Source: Dyadobacter sandarakinus
GTDB lineage: Bacteria > Bacteroidota > Bacteroidia > Cytophagales > Spirosomataceae
Length of the DNA stretch: 64,000 nt
Reading direction: 5' to 3'
Assembly: GCF_016894445.1 (NCBI RefSeq)
Contig: NZ_CP056775.1
Span: forward strand, 4,156,001-4,220,000
The notes below the pieces were generated by a model. It was not told where the DNA came from and made no database searches. It saw only the letters and a list, made by a program, of their open reading frames with translations. Position 1 is the stretch's first letter. Every line of letters begins with the position of its first letter. A program made the translations under genes and the position numbers. Shown here piece by piece: positions 1 through 9,694 of the stretch.

Positions 1-1121
1 TTGTCGCCCGAAGTACCCGAGGTGGAGTAGCCGCTCAGCACGTACCCGCCTTTTGGATGCTGAATGATTTTAGCGGGCACGTCGTAACTGGTACCACCAA
101 TTGTTTTATCCCACTGAACATTGCCCGAACCATCCGTTTTGACGACCCAGTAATCTTCTGCACCGCGGCCGTTTTCACTTTTATTTCCTCCAATATTCGA
201 AGTAGAACTTCCGCTCAAAACATAACCGCCATCGGATGTGAGAGCCAGGTCTGTCAAACTTTCAGCAGACAAGCCGCCTATGGTTTTGTCCCAAAGTTTG
301 GTTCCGTCGGTGGAAAGCTTTACGAGCCAGTAGTCCGTCGCACCCACGGCATTCTGACTTTTATCCCCACTCAAAACAGAATTGGAAGTCCCGCCCACGA
401 TAATGCCGTCAGCAGTTGGTTTCATGGCATACAGGCTATCCTGACCGCTTCCGCCGAAACTTTTATCCCACAAAACCTTCCCGGCCGCATCCATTTTGAC
501 AAGCCAGAAATCAGAATCTCCTTTTGAGGCAGTACTTTTTTCAGCGCTGATACCCGATGAAGAAGACCCGCCCAGCAGAAATCCACCATCATTGGTAGCA
601 GCTACGGCTTTCAGGAGTTCACGGTTGCTGCCGCCGATCGTTTTATCCCATTGCTTCGTCCCGTCTGGCGCCAGTTTGATCACCCAGAAATCGCCCCGGC
701 TGTCCACCGACACGGCCCTGTCGTTTTCAGACTTATCGCCGCTTTTATTGGATTGGGAGGTTCCGGCGAGCAGGTAGCCACCATCCTGGGTGAGTATAAT
801 CCTGGGATTTTCATCCATACGATCGGCTCTGAAAAACTTTTCCCATTGTACAGCACCCTGGGCAGAGATCTTGACGACCCGGAAGTCTTTCGATGAAAAT
901 GCCTGACCCATGTATCCATTTGCATCACCCGCTGCCACATATCCGCCATCTGCTGTGGCTACTACGGAGGTGAATTTGTTAGTCAGCGGATACGCATACG
1001 CTTTCCCCCATTCAATGGCGGGTTGTGCATAGCTGGCAGCAGAAATAAACAGGCAAAACATCAGCAGTAGCTGCCGGAAATCAATATAAAAATGTAACGT
1101 ACCTCGTATTTGTGATGCCAT
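1..1121 (-). CDS. Secreted repeat protein (WDK-IGG repeats), C-terminus outside window
   Basis: I read this open frame directly on the minus strand; it starts at ATG 1121 and runs off the left edge, so the stop is not visible. The N-terminus has a basic start, a hydrophobic stretch and an AYAQ-type signal peptidase site near residue 30. The rest is tandem repeats of roughly 55-65 residues with the pattern DGGYxLxGxSxSxxSGDK, then DYWVVK, then WDKTIGG. The gene at 31752-33755 has the same repeats and ends in a T9SS sorting domain, so this one probably does too. The repeats look like beta-propeller blades, and a surface or secreted location is inferred. The molecular function is unknown. Confidence 0.85.
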   Translation of the reverse strand, partial: MASQIRGTLHFYIDFRQLLLMFCLFISAASYAQPAIEWGKAYAYPLTNKFTSVVATADGGYVAAGDANGYMGQAFSSKDFRVVKISAQGAVQWEKFFRADRMDENPRIILTQDGGYLLAGTSQSNKSGDKSENDRAVSVDSRGDFWVIKLAPDGTKQWDKTIGGSNRELLKAVAATNDGGFLLGGSSSSGISAEKSTASKGDSDFWLVKMDAAGKVLWDKSFGGSGQDSLYAMKPTADGIIVGGTSNSVLSGDKSQNAVGATDYWLVKLSTDGTKLWDKTIGGLSAESLTDLALTSDGGYVLSGSSTSNIGGNKSENGRGAEDYWVVKTDGSGNVQWDKTIGGTSYDVPAKIIQHPKGGYVLSGYSTSGTSGD

Positions 1122-1365
1122 ATGTTTGATCAGGATAAATGTTAGAAATTAAAACCCGGCCTGGGCCGGTATGTTATGATTTTTACTCCGCTACCAGCAC
1201 TTTCAGCATCTCCGAGGTATGGTCCGAATGCACTTTACCTTCCCGCTATGTACGATTAGACCTGTAAGCCCCCGCAATACTGCCGTTTGACAAACATTTT
1301 TTTATATTCAGGAATAAAGGCACTGGAAGCATGGTTCCGGCGAATTATAATGACCTGAAATACAG

Positions 1366-1731
1366 ATGACAAAACCCACTGATGATGATCGCGTGCGGGT
1401 GCTGCCTGCTGCGGACATGCTGAAAATAATCCTGAAAAATACCTTTTTTGAAGACGGCCTGCTGGATGAGCCGGGCCGCATTGCATTTGGCTGGGAAGAA
1501 ACTGCGGGTGTACCCGTATTGCATTTCGGGTTTACCAATCCGGGGTATGACCTGGCATTGCCATTGTGGAAAGAAGCATTGAAAAAAAGTGAGGCAGGCT
1601 GGCTCACCCGGCCCGAAATTACCATCCAGTTGCAGCTCAGTGAAACGGTCATTACAGACCGTATTGCAAGAAGAAACTTTACACTGAACCCCCATGAAAG
1701 CGAAAAGCTGCGGGCTGCGCTCCTTCGCTGA
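1366..1731 (+). CDS. Hypothetical protein, 121 aa
   Basis: A 121-residue soluble protein with no signal peptide or membrane segment and no domain I recognise. Composition is normal for a small globular protein, with GC-rich third positions like its neighbours. A longer minus-strand frame covers the same DNA, but its product is Ser/Arg/Phe-rich and looks like a shadow. No good ribosome binding site precedes the ATG, which is common in this phylum. The gene stands alone between a minus-strand repeat protein and a minus-strand C1q-like protein, so the context says nothing about function. Confidence 0.55.
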   Translation: MTKPTDDDRVRVLPAADMLKIILKNTFFEDGLLDEPGRIAFGWEETAGVPVLHFGFTNPGYDLALPLWKEALKKSEAGWLTRPEITIQLQLSETVITDRIARRNFTLNPHESEKLRAALLR

Positions 1732-1761
1732 GGTTCATTTGTTTTACAGATACACAAAAAC

Positions 1762-1790
1762 AAAGACACCCGGTAAAACCAGGTGCCTTT
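1762..1790 (-). terminator. Intrinsic terminator of the C1q-like gene
   Basis: A 9-bp stem with one G-T wobble (AAAGACACC and GGTGCCTTT) surrounds a 10-nt loop. Read on the minus strand the stem is followed by TTTGTTTTTG, so it fits best as the terminator of the minus-strand gene that ends at 1865. It may also stop the plus-strand gene ending at 1731. Confidence 0.5.
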
Positions 1791-1864
1791 GCGCATTCAT
1801 AACCAAACCCGGGCATTGCTGCCCTGGATTCTCAAACTCCCATTTACCCTTTTTATGAGGCTCT

Positions 1865-2938
1865 TTATAGCGGTGTTACAAGGTGGCCGGAGAAGTAGGT
1901 ATTATAAGGTTCAGTATGTAGATAGATATAGTCTCCATTTAAATTGGTGACGACGACGAATATTCTTTCTCCCTGGTTCAGTTTCACATCTACAGACAGA
2001 TTGTTGAAGAACAACGTTTGAGTCCCAAAGGAAGACTCGGCTGCTACCAATGAAATCGATCCATTTACATCTTTGTTTAGCTTCAACCCTACATAATGTT
2101 CGCCATCATTTCCAGTTCCATCGGGCATATTAGATAACAACTTGACATCAAAATGATAAATACCATTAACGGGTGCTATAAACGTACTATGTGGATTGCT
2201 ATTGACATCATTATAGTTATTCCCTAAATCATACTCTTCGGATGCGAAAGGAATCTTAGTATCAAAATTACCACTTGCGGTCTTCTCACTCCCTCCACCT
2301 TTCACCCCACTCGCCTTAAAAGCAACCTTTGGAGCCACTTTCGGATCCTGCCACGTCGCATAACCATCGCTACCAACACTAGTAAGTACTTTTCCTGCAG
2401 CAGGATTAAGATTGCCTCCTGATAATTTAACATCACCATTTACAACCAATGCATATCCGCTTGGATCACTTTCGGCCAAAACACCAATTCCTTTGCCCGA
2501 ACTATAACCTTTAATAGCAGCACTACCTAATGCACCATTATAATTATCAATCTGAAAAGCGGCTCCATTGTGCTCGGCGGCAACATAGTAGGGGATTTTA
2601 AACTGGTTGAGGTTGGTCCAGTTGGGTAAAGTTTTGGTGCCGTTGTTGTAGTAAAAACCTGCTCCATCCAATGCAGGATTGGTATTGTAGATCAGCAACC
2701 CGGGTGCGGGTGCGGGGATGGTTGTCTTGTCCGTTACACTCTGAAGGTTCACCTGTGGCAGCAGCAGGCCGCTGTTACTACTTTGGATATGCAGCGCAGC
2801 ACTGGGGTCAGGCGTAGTGGTATTAATGCCCACGCCTTGTGCAAGTACCAGGCTGCCTGCCCCGGGCAGCACGCTCAGACACAGGCCGGCAACCATCATG
2901 CGCAAGCCGCGGAGCAGTTGTGTAGGGTTACTATTCAT
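1865..2938 (-). CDS. Secreted protein with C-terminal C1q/TNF-like domain
   Basis: The protein has 357 residues with a long signal peptide ending near residue 34 (SLVLAQ). The mature N-terminus (GVGINTTTPDPSAALHI) is the usual opening of Bacteroidota surface proteins that carry fiber or head-group domains. Residues about 205-357 alternate beta-strand-like segments with PVNGIYHFDVKL and a terminal FSGHLV, which matches the jelly-roll C1q-like family. Secretion is seen from the sequence; a trimeric fold and a surface-binding role are inferred from the family. No T9SS sorting domain is obvious. It is divergent from the secreted protein at 3145, with 206 bp between the starts. Confidence 0.75.
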   Translation of the reverse strand: MNSNPTQLLRGLRMMVAGLCLSVLPGAGSLVLAQGVGINTTTPDPSAALHIQSSNSGLLLPQVNLQSVTDKTTIPAPAPGLLIYNTNPALDGAGFYYNNGTKTLPNWTNLNQFKIPYYVAAEHNGAAFQIDNYNGALGSAAIKGYSSGKGIGVLAESDPSGYALVVNGDVKLSGGNLNPAAGKVLTSVGSDGYATWQDPKVAPKVAFKASGVKGGGSEKTASGNFDTKIPFASEEYDLGNNYNDVNSNPHSTFIAPVNGIYHFDVKLLSNMPDGTGNDGEHYVGLKLNKDVNGSISLVAAESSFGTQTLFFNNLSVDVKLNQGERIFVVVTNLNGDYIYLHTEPYNTYFSGHLVTPL

Positions 2939-3144
2939 TTTTATTGCGGTTGATTTTTCTGTAAAAACTTTCGGGTAAGGTAAACCGCTGCCTTGCTCTC
3001 CCGCAAAACCAATGAACCAGCGGCAGGTTCGGGATAGCCTGCGGCAAATTTTGCCTTAACAGGCTCTGAGGAAGCATTTCCATGTATGTGACTCAACCAG
3101 CCAACAGCCGTCTCAATCCAGTCACCATTCTTTAATTCCGGATC

Positions 3145-4269
3145 ATGTATGCATTAAACCCTTACGCTGGCCTGCTGGCCCTGCTCTGCCTGCTGTGCAG
3201 CAAGCCTGCAGCAGCCCAGCCCTTCCAGGCCAAATGGACCATGGACAACACCCAGGCCGGCAGCTCGTCGCACGCCAACTTCACACCCCAGGATGCCAGC
3301 CTGCTCGGCGGCCCCAATACCTACGCGCTGGCCTCCATTTACAGCCCCGACGGGCACGGCGGCATGGCCTACATTGTACGGCCCTGGCCCGCAGGATTTT
3401 CCGTCAGCCGCAGCATGGAGTTCGGGTTGAAGGTCAATGCATTCAAGTACGATATTACCAGTATTTCGTTCAGGCTGAGGCGCTCTCCCACGGGCACTAC
3501 GCAGGTAAAGCTGCGCACCAGCGCAGACGGCTTTGCGGCTGATGTAGCCACCTGCAACCTCCCCAATGCGGATGTATTTTACAACTTTACCATCCCGGTT
3601 TCATTCCTGAACCTCACGGCTGCTAACTTTTCCATCCGCCTCTGCGGCTACAATGCAACCAATGCCACACTGGGCGTACTCTGGTTTGATGACGTCGTGA
3701 TCGGCGGCCAGGTACTGCCCATTGTGCTGCCTATAAGCCTGACCTACCTGCGGGCTGCTACTGCAAATGATCAGGTGACATTATCCTGGGAAACAGCCTG
3801 GGAGAAAAACAGTGACTATTTTGCAGCAGAGCGCAGCGTAGATATGCAGCATTTTGAACCCATTGCCCGCATCCCCGCATCCGGCGAAACAGTCCGGCGT
3901 AACGCATACCAGTATACGGACAACCATCCGCTGCCGGGCACAAGCTACTACCGCCTCCGCCTCACCGACCGCGATGGTACTTTCACATGGTCCTATGCCG
4001 TCAGTGCAGCAACGGGCACGATGCGGAAACAGCTGGTGCCGGCGCCCAATCCGGCAAGCCCCGGACTGATCCGTCTTGCGGGTACCGACCTGGATATTTC
4101 AACTTTGGTGCTGAGAAATAAGGAGGGTCGCAGAATACCTGCCCAGGTGACAGCTAATTCTTCTGGTTACATTGATATTGTGCCTGTTAGCCTGCTGCTG
4201 CCGGGGATATACCTCCTGTCGCACGGAAATGGGGAACACAAAGAAGAAGTGAAAGTTCTGGTTCCTTAA
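3145..4269 (+). CDS. Secreted protein with T9SS type A sorting domain
   Basis: The protein has 374 residues and a signal peptide ending AAAQ near residue 25. Residues about 26-190 form an unknown beta-rich domain. Residues about 195-285 hold the LPISLTYLRAATANDQVTLSWET and SYYRLRLTDRDGTFTWS module that often precedes sorting signals in this phylum. The end, from APNPASPG to the GIYLLSHGNG segment, is a divergent T9SS type A sorting domain. It is expected to cross the outer membrane by the type IX system and be anchored or released. The same tail module recurs in the proteins at 31752 and 39390. Its substrate is unknown. Confidence 0.75.
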   Translation: MYALNPYAGLLALLCLLCSKPAAAQPFQAKWTMDNTQAGSSSHANFTPQDASLLGGPNTYALASIYSPDGHGGMAYIVRPWPAGFSVSRSMEFGLKVNAFKYDITSISFRLRRSPTGTTQVKLRTSADGFAADVATCNLPNADVFYNFTIPVSFLNLTAANFSIRLCGYNATNATLGVLWFDDVVIGGQVLPIVLPISLTYLRAATANDQVTLSWETAWEKNSDYFAAERSVDMQHFEPIARIPASGETVRRNAYQYTDNHPLPGTSYYRLRLTDRDGTFTWSYAVSAATGTMRKQLVPAPNPASPGLIRLAGTDLDISTLVLRNKEGRRIPAQVTANSSGYIDIVPVSLLLPGIYLLSHGNGEHKEEVKVLVP

Positions 4270-4345
4270 ATTATTGTCCTTTTAATTTGTAATATAGTGT
4301 ACAAAAAGGTTTCCATCCGTAGCAGCGTTCCCCTATTAAAATAAT

Positions 4346-5572
4346 ATGGCCTTAAAGCCTATGTTCAGAAAAGTGCAGCCGAAAGTGGTGCTGGCGGTAC
4401 TGGCCGTCATTGTAGTTGTGATTGTGTCATGGGGACTGGTCAGGAAAAACAAGTCGGCGCACGAGCTGGCCGCTGTCGATCCTGTAAAGATTGCAAAGCT
4501 TGACCCTGTCACCGTTAAAAATCCGGACGCAGCGACTGCCCTTAAAATTGCCAGAATCGACCATATTTTTCAGAAGAAAAGGCGTGCGGGTTTCAATGGA
4601 AACGTGCTGGTTGTGCAAAAAGGCCAGATACTTTACCAGGGCTCATTCGGCTTTGCACATTTAAAGGAAAAGGATTCACTTACCGCTGCTTCCCGCTTTC
4701 AGCTGGCATCCCTCTCCAAGCCATTTACCGCAGTAGCAGTCCTGAAATTGATCCAGGAAGGCAAAGTAAGCCTGGATGATTCGGTACAGCGGTTTTTTCC
4801 TGAGTTTCCTTATCACGGGGTAAAGGTGGACATGCTGCTGAGCCACCGCAGCGGACTGCCCAATTATATTTACTCCTTTCCCGACAGCATCCGGCACGGT
4901 CAGAAGTACCCCGACAACCTGGATATTATGGACTGGTATGCCAGAGTAGTGCCCACACCCCGGCCTTACAACCATCCCGGCCGCTCTTTTAATTATTGTA
5001 ACACCAACTATTGCGTGCTGGCTGCGATTGTGGAAAAAGTGACGGGTGAGCCGTTTGGCGTGTACCTGCACAACCAGATCCTCGCCCCGCTCGGCATGCG
5101 CAACACCTACCTCGTCACCGATACTACGAGCGTGGCTACGCAGCTTCGTACCGTGGGACACCAGTATGGCCGCCGCCTTGAAAAGGATTACTATGATGAT
5201 GTTGTCGGCGACAAAGGCCTTTATTCCACAACCAATGATATTTACCGTTTTTACAACGGGCTTATGCAGGGAATGCTGCTCGATAAAAAGCTGCTGGATG
5301 AGGCTTTCAAGCCGCGCAGCTTTGAGCATGCCGGTATCCGCAACTATGGATACGGATTCAGAATGCACATCAAGGAAGACAACTCGCCCCGGTTCATTTA
5401 CCATGGCGGCTGGTGGAAAGGGTACAATACCATGCTCTGGGTGTGCCCTGAGGACGAGGCTGTGATCATTGTGCTCGGCAATACCTATAACCGCTCCACC
5501 TACGACCTGCGTGAGTTGCTGGAAGTAATCCATGGCCCGGGCAAGATCGAGGATATCGAGAAAGACGTTTAG
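4346..5572 (+). CDS. Membrane-anchored serine hydrolase, beta-lactamase class C family
   Basis: The protein has 408 residues. An N-terminal membrane segment (about residues 13-31) without a clear cleavage site suggests a periplasm-facing anchor. The catalytic set of class C beta-lactamase and DD-peptidase-like enzymes is visible: SLSK at 122-125, YCN at 217-219 and HGG at 353-355. The family includes D-amino-acid peptidases and esterases as well as beta-lactamases, so antibiotic resistance should not be assumed. It lies 63 bp upstream of nuoL, and may be co-transcribed with it without an evident functional link. Two other members occur in this window (the C-terminal half of 12110 and the gene at 48232). 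Confidence 0.88.
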   Translation: MALKPMFRKVQPKVVLAVLAVIVVVIVSWGLVRKNKSAHELAAVDPVKIAKLDPVTVKNPDAATALKIARIDHIFQKKRRAGFNGNVLVVQKGQILYQGSFGFAHLKEKDSLTAASRFQLASLSKPFTAVAVLKLIQEGKVSLDDSVQRFFPEFPYHGVKVDMLLSHRSGLPNYIYSFPDSIRHGQKYPDNLDIMDWYARVVPTPRPYNHPGRSFNYCNTNYCVLAAIVEKVTGEPFGVYLHNQILAPLGMRNTYLVTDTTSVATQLRTVGHQYGRRLEKDYYDDVVGDKGLYSTTNDIYRFYNGLMQGMLLDKKLLDEAFKPRSFEHAGIRNYGYGFRMHIKEDNSPRFIYHGGWWKGYNTMLWVCPEDEAVIIVLGNTYNRSTYDLRELLEVIHGPGKIEDIEKDV

Positions 5573-5635
5573 GTTTATTTGAATTCGGCTTCGAATTCAG
5601 GATATTTGCCCGCAAACCAACGAATAGGAGTCCCA

Positions 5636-7594
5636 ATGCCCGAAACCGCATACATTTTACCTGCTTGTCTGCTGTTGGGCTTACCATTTGCCGGTTTTCT
5701 CCTGCTCTGGCTCGGGGGCAAAGGTCTTAATCACGTCGCCGGCTGGATGGGCGCGGCACTTACGGCCGCAGGTCTGGCCGTCAGCCTCATTTACGCTGAC
5801 CTTGAGGCAACCCATACCCTGCATTTCAACTGGGCTGTCATTGGCAAAACTTCCATTGAAATTGCCCTCCGCTTTGACCGGCTCACGTGCCTGATGCTGA
5901 CAGTTGTGCATTTTGTCGCGCTTCTCGTGCAGCTTTATTCCACTGCCTACATGCATGGCGATCGTGCATTGCACCGCTACTTTGCATTTATCCAGCTTTT
6001 CCTTTTTTCCATGATCGGGATCGTGCTTTCGGGCAGTCTCATTGTGATGTATATTTTCTGGGAACTGGTGGGGCTCTCGTCCTATCTGCTTATCAGCTTC
6101 TGGTACTTCCGGCCGCGGGCGGTATGGGCTGCGCAAAAAGCATTTGTGCTCAACCGCATCGGTGATGCAGCATTCCTGTCCGGCATTTTACTGCTCTTTT
6201 ACTATACAGGCTCTACCGACTTTGAAGTAATATCTGAAGAAATCACTGCGCTTGATCCAATGATCCTGACGGGCATCGGCCTGTGTCTGTTTGGAGGCTG
6301 TGTAGGCAAATCTGCCCAGTTTCCACTTTCCGGCTGGCTGCCCGATGCGATGGAAGGTCCTACACCTGTATCGGCACTGATCCATGCGGCAACCATGGTG
6401 GCGGCGGGTATTTTTCTGCTGGCCCGGATTGCATTCCTCCTTACGCCGCATGCACAGCTGGTCATCATACTCATCGGCACAATCACCATGCTCACCGGCG
6501 CCGTACAGGCAGTACGCGCCTGGGATATCAAGCGTGTCCTGGCCTACTCCACCATGTCACAGCTTGGGCTGATGGTTGTAGCGGTGGGCTTCGGCAGCTG
6601 GGAAACAGCCATATTTCACCTGACTACGCACGCGTTTTTCAAGGCCGGACTTTTTCTTTCCGCCGGCTCGGTGATCCATGCGGTGACGCCCGCTGATCCT
6701 GTTGCGGGCTTTGATCCGCAGGATATGCGCACGATGGGCGGGCTTCGGCGGGCACTGCCCATCACCTTCATCTGCTTTGCAGTTTGTGCGGCGGCGCTGG
6801 CAGGTCTGCCTTTGTTTTCAGGGTTTTTATCCAAAGATGCGATCATTACCGAAGGTTTTTTATGGGCTGAAAAGTATGGAGCGGCAGCTTACATTTTTCC
6901 TATACTTGTCATCTTTTCGGCCGGGCTTACTGCTTATTACATGACGCGCCAGGTATGGCTGGTTTTTTTTGGAGAAAAAAGGTTTACAACATTCCCGTCT
7001 GTTCACGCGCATGAGTCACCCGCTGTGATGTGGCTGCCGATGGCGCTGCTGGCTGCATTGTCATTCTTCATCTGGTTTTCATGGAACCCATTTGCTGCCG
7101 GCTGGTTTCTCGAATGGCTCGGATTGGACGAAGCCGTACACCTTGGCTGGATACCGGTAGTAGCCACATTGACTACGATCGTTTCTATTTTACTGGCTTA
7201 CCGGGAAATTACTGCTGCGGATCCATTCAGCCTGCACGCACCTGCCACCGAAAAAGCTGCACGCAAGCGTACAATGTTTAACTGCCTAAGGGATTACTCT
7301 TCGGAACACTATTTCATTGCACCCTTTTCATGGATTGCCGGCAGGCTGCAAAAGCTCGAAAAACGTGGCATAGATGCATTCGTTGATTTTGTAGGCAGAG
7401 GTGCCGTGGTACTGGCGCATATGATTGCCACATTTGACAAATACATTGTAGACGGCGCAGTAACCCTGACGGTAGCCGCTATACGTTCATCCGGCCAGGT
7501 AGCACGCAGCATTCAGAATGGCCGGATACAATCCTATTACATTGCCACCGCGCTTGGCGTTTTTTTACTGATATTGTGGCTGGTAGTCGCATAA
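5636..7594 (+). CDS. nuoL: NADH-quinone oxidoreductase subunit L
   Basis: A 652-residue polytopic membrane protein of the proton-translocating antiporter-like family. The core (residues about 110-430) carries FWELVGLSSYLLI, the PDAMEGPTPVSALIHAATMV motif and the KRVLAYSTMSQLG helix. The last 120 residues form the amphipathic lateral-helix region and a final membrane anchor typical of NuoL, which separates it from NuoM and NuoN. I chose the ATG at 5636 because AGGAG ends 5 nt upstream; an in-frame TTG at 5579 has no such signal and overlaps poorly with family starts. nuoM follows after 30 bp. No other nuo gene is adjacent, which is unusual. Confidence 0.93.
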   Translation: MPETAYILPACLLLGLPFAGFLLLWLGGKGLNHVAGWMGAALTAAGLAVSLIYADLEATHTLHFNWAVIGKTSIEIALRFDRLTCLMLTVVHFVALLVQLYSTAYMHGDRALHRYFAFIQLFLFSMIGIVLSGSLIVMYIFWELVGLSSYLLISFWYFRPRAVWAAQKAFVLNRIGDAAFLSGILLLFYYTGSTDFEVISEEITALDPMILTGIGLCLFGGCVGKSAQFPLSGWLPDAMEGPTPVSALIHAATMVAAGIFLLARIAFLLTPHAQLVIILIGTITMLTGAVQAVRAWDIKRVLAYSTMSQLGLMVVAVGFGSWETAIFHLTTHAFFKAGLFLSAGSVIHAVTPADPVAGFDPQDMRTMGGLRRALPITFICFAVCAAALAGLPLFSGFLSKDAIITEGFLWAEKYGAAAYIFPILVIFSAGLTAYYMTRQVWLVFFGEKRFTTFPSVHAHESPAVMWLPMALLAALSFFIWFSWNPFAAGWFLEWLGLDEAVHLGWIPVVATLTTIVSILLAYREITAADPFSLHAPATEKAARKRTMFNCLRDYSSEHYFIAPFSWIAGRLQKLEKRGIDAFVDFVGRGAVVLAHMIATFDKYIVDGAVTLTVAAIRSSGQVARSIQNGRIQSYYIATALGVFLLILWLVVA

Positions 7595-7624
7595 GCCTGT
7601 CGCATCCGCATTAATCCTGTTTTC

Positions 7625-9292
7625 ATGCTCGACCATATACTTTCTTTACTCATCATTATTCCAATCTTCGGTGCTGCGGCTGTGGCTTTCTGGCCCACGA
7701 CCCGCGATTCCGATTACAGGATCATTGCACTTACAGCCCTGGTTATTGAGCTGGTGGTAACCGCAGGAATGTATTTTCTTTTTGACAACCACAATCCCGG
7801 CTTCCAGCTTTCCGAAACCTCCGACTGGATTACCCTGCCTATCGGATCGCTGGGTGTCATATCTGTGGACTATGCGCTGGCCGTGGACGGGATCAGCTTT
7901 CCGCTGGTACTGCTGGCCGTGATCGTATTGTTTGCCGGCATCATCAGTTCCTGGAACATCAACCATAAAACCCGCGCGTACTTTGCATTGTACCTCCTGC
8001 TGAGCGGCAGCGTGATCGGGTGCTTTCTGGCACAGGACTTCTTCCTGTTCTACCTGTTTTTCGAGTTTATGCTCCTTCCCATGTATTTCCTGATCGGTCT
8101 GTGGGGTGGTCCGCGGCGGGAATATGCTGCATTGAAATTCTTTGTCTATACCTTTCTGGGCTCCTTGCTGATCCTGATTGTCATGATCGGCCTGTACCTT
8201 TCCGTGATTGATCCGGTTGAAACCGCCAGGCTGGTGGGCATGCTCGGCCTGGAAGACGTCATTCCTGTCGAAACAATCCCGCAGATACAGGCATGGCTTG
8301 CCGAGGGCAAAATTGCGCCCGAGCAGATGGTGCATACGTTCCGGTTTTCCTACCTGGCCGACGCCGATAATTACATTCCGGGCTCGCTGCTCAACCTGGC
8401 ATCCCAGTACTTTATCCTTCACCTGCCCGTGCGGCTCATTGCATTCTGGTTCCTGTTCATCGGATTTGCGGTCAAGCTCCCTGTCGTGCCGGTGCATACC
8501 TGGCTGCCCGATGCCCACGTGGAAGCTCCCACACCTATATCCGTGGTGCTTGCAGGAATCCTGTTAAAGATCGGCGGGTACGGTTTCATCCGGATTGTTG
8601 ACGGCTTTTTCCCACTGGAAGCATCGTACAGCACAGTACCACTGGCCATTTTAGGGATGGTATCCATTGTTTACGGCGGCTTCAATGCACTCGGGCAAAA
8701 TGATCTTAAGAAAATGATCGCCTATTCTTCAGTATCACACATGGGCTTTGTGCTCCTGGGGATTGCAGCCTTTACCGCAGAGGGCATCAATGGTGCCATT
8801 TACCAGATGGTGAGTCATGGTATCCTGTCGGCGATGCTCTTCCTGCTTACCGGGGTACTTTATGACCGTACCCACGACCGCCGCATCGAAAACTACCGGG
8901 GTCTGATCAGCGTCATGCCGCAATTTACCGTGCTCACAGGCATTGCATTCTTTGCTTCCCTCGGACTACCCGGGTTTTCGGGATTTGTGGGAGAGCTTTT
9001 TACGCTGATGGGCGCATTCCAGTCTACCACGCTGCCGGTCTGGATCCCGGTGCTCTCCACACTTGGGATCGTGCTCGCAGCCGGCTATTTCCTCTGGACA
9101 TACCAGCGCATGTTTTTTGGGTCGTACTGGTACCGGAATGAAACCAGTCACGTGCTGACAGATCTTACTCTCCGTGAAAAAGCACTGCTGGTTCCACTGG
9201 CCGTAATTACCGTGCTGATCGGTATCCTTCCGGGTATCCTCTTCAACATGACAGGCCCGGCCGTACAGGCCTGGCTGGAAGGATTGCGGTAA
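7625..9292 (+). CDS. nuoM: NADH-quinone oxidoreductase subunit M
   Basis: A 555-residue membrane protein with about 14 hydrophobic segments, belonging to the second antiporter-like subunit of complex I. Visible motifs are the FFEFMLLPMYFLIG helix, TWLPDAHVEAPTPISVVLAG and NDLKKMIAYSSVSHMGF. It follows nuoL by 30 bp and almost certainly shares its transcript. Its stop codon touches the stop codon of the convergent lipoprotein gene (9292/9293). A complete complex I needs subunits A to K and N, none of which is in the window, so this pair either completes a complex encoded elsewhere or serves a different antiporter-like assembly. Confidence 0.93.
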   Translation: MLDHILSLLIIIPIFGAAAVAFWPTTRDSDYRIIALTALVIELVVTAGMYFLFDNHNPGFQLSETSDWITLPIGSLGVISVDYALAVDGISFPLVLLAVIVLFAGIISSWNINHKTRAYFALYLLLSGSVIGCFLAQDFFLFYLFFEFMLLPMYFLIGLWGGPRREYAALKFFVYTFLGSLLILIVMIGLYLSVIDPVETARLVGMLGLEDVIPVETIPQIQAWLAEGKIAPEQMVHTFRFSYLADADNYIPGSLLNLASQYFILHLPVRLIAFWFLFIGFAVKLPVVPVHTWLPDAHVEAPTPISVVLAGILLKIGGYGFIRIVDGFFPLEASYSTVPLAILGMVSIVYGGFNALGQNDLKKMIAYSSVSHMGFVLLGIAAFTAEGINGAIYQMVSHGILSAMLFLLTGVLYDRTHDRRIENYRGLISVMPQFTVLTGIAFFASLGLPGFSGFVGELFTLMGAFQSTTLPVWIPVLSTLGIVLAAGYFLWTYQRMFFGSYWYRNETSHVLTDLTLREKALLVPLAVITVLIGILPGILFNMTGPAVQAWLEGLR

Positions 9293-9694
9293 TTACTTCC
9301 CGAAAATCTGATCCAGGCTGAACCTGCCCTTGCGTGACAGTTCCTGTAATTTCTGCTGCTGACCGGCTGTGAGTACCTCGATCATTTCCCGGCGTTTCTC
9401 TTCCTGAAGCCGCTTGCGGTCCCGGCGCCGGGTATCATCCTTTCTTCTCATTTTCCGCTCCATTTTTGCGTAGCGGCGATCGATCTTTTTCAGCTGTTTT
9501 TGCTGCCGCTTTGTAAGTTGCAGCTCTTCCGCAAACTGCTCCATGTTCTTTTCGAGCCGGCGGTTGTTGAGCTTGCTGTTATATACCGGCTCTTCAGTCT
9601 GGTAGTTGTCGCCCGTAGCAGAGGACCCGGATGTGGCGCAGCCGCCCAGCCACAGTCCGGCCAGTATGCATGCAATCGTCAGGAGTTTTTTCAT
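9293..9694 (-). CDS. Small lipoprotein with basic coiled-coil
   Basis: The protein has 133 residues. The N-terminus is a lipoprotein signal with lipobox LGGC, so the mature protein begins at a lipidated Cys near residue 19. Residues about 50-125 are highly charged and helical, rich in Lys, Arg, Glu and Gln, and resemble a Spy/CpxP-like or plain coiled-coil segment. The mature protein is probably periplasmic and held in a membrane. It is convergent with nuoM, with the two stop codons touching. The function is unknown; a chaperone-like or envelope-stress role is only a guess. Confidence 0.7.
   Translation of the reverse strand: MKKLLTIACILAGLWLGGCATSGSSATGDNYQTEEPVYNSKLNNRRLEKNMEQFAEELQLTKRQQKQLKKIDRRYAKMERKMRRKDDTRRRDRKRLQEEKRREMIEVLTAGQQQKLQELSRKGRFSLDQIFGK

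Noticed and set aside
1308..1796. 162-codon minus-strand frame opposite the 1366 gene
   Set aside because: Its product is Ser/Arg-rich and without domain character, it runs through the terminator, and the plus-strand product has normal protein composition.
4676..5533. 285-codon minus-strand frame
   Set aside because: Exact shadow of the serine hydrolase gene, whose catalytic motifs are intact on the plus strand.
7646..8518. 290-codon minus-strand frame
   Set aside because: Shadow of nuoM; charged, His/Gln-rich product opposite membrane helices.
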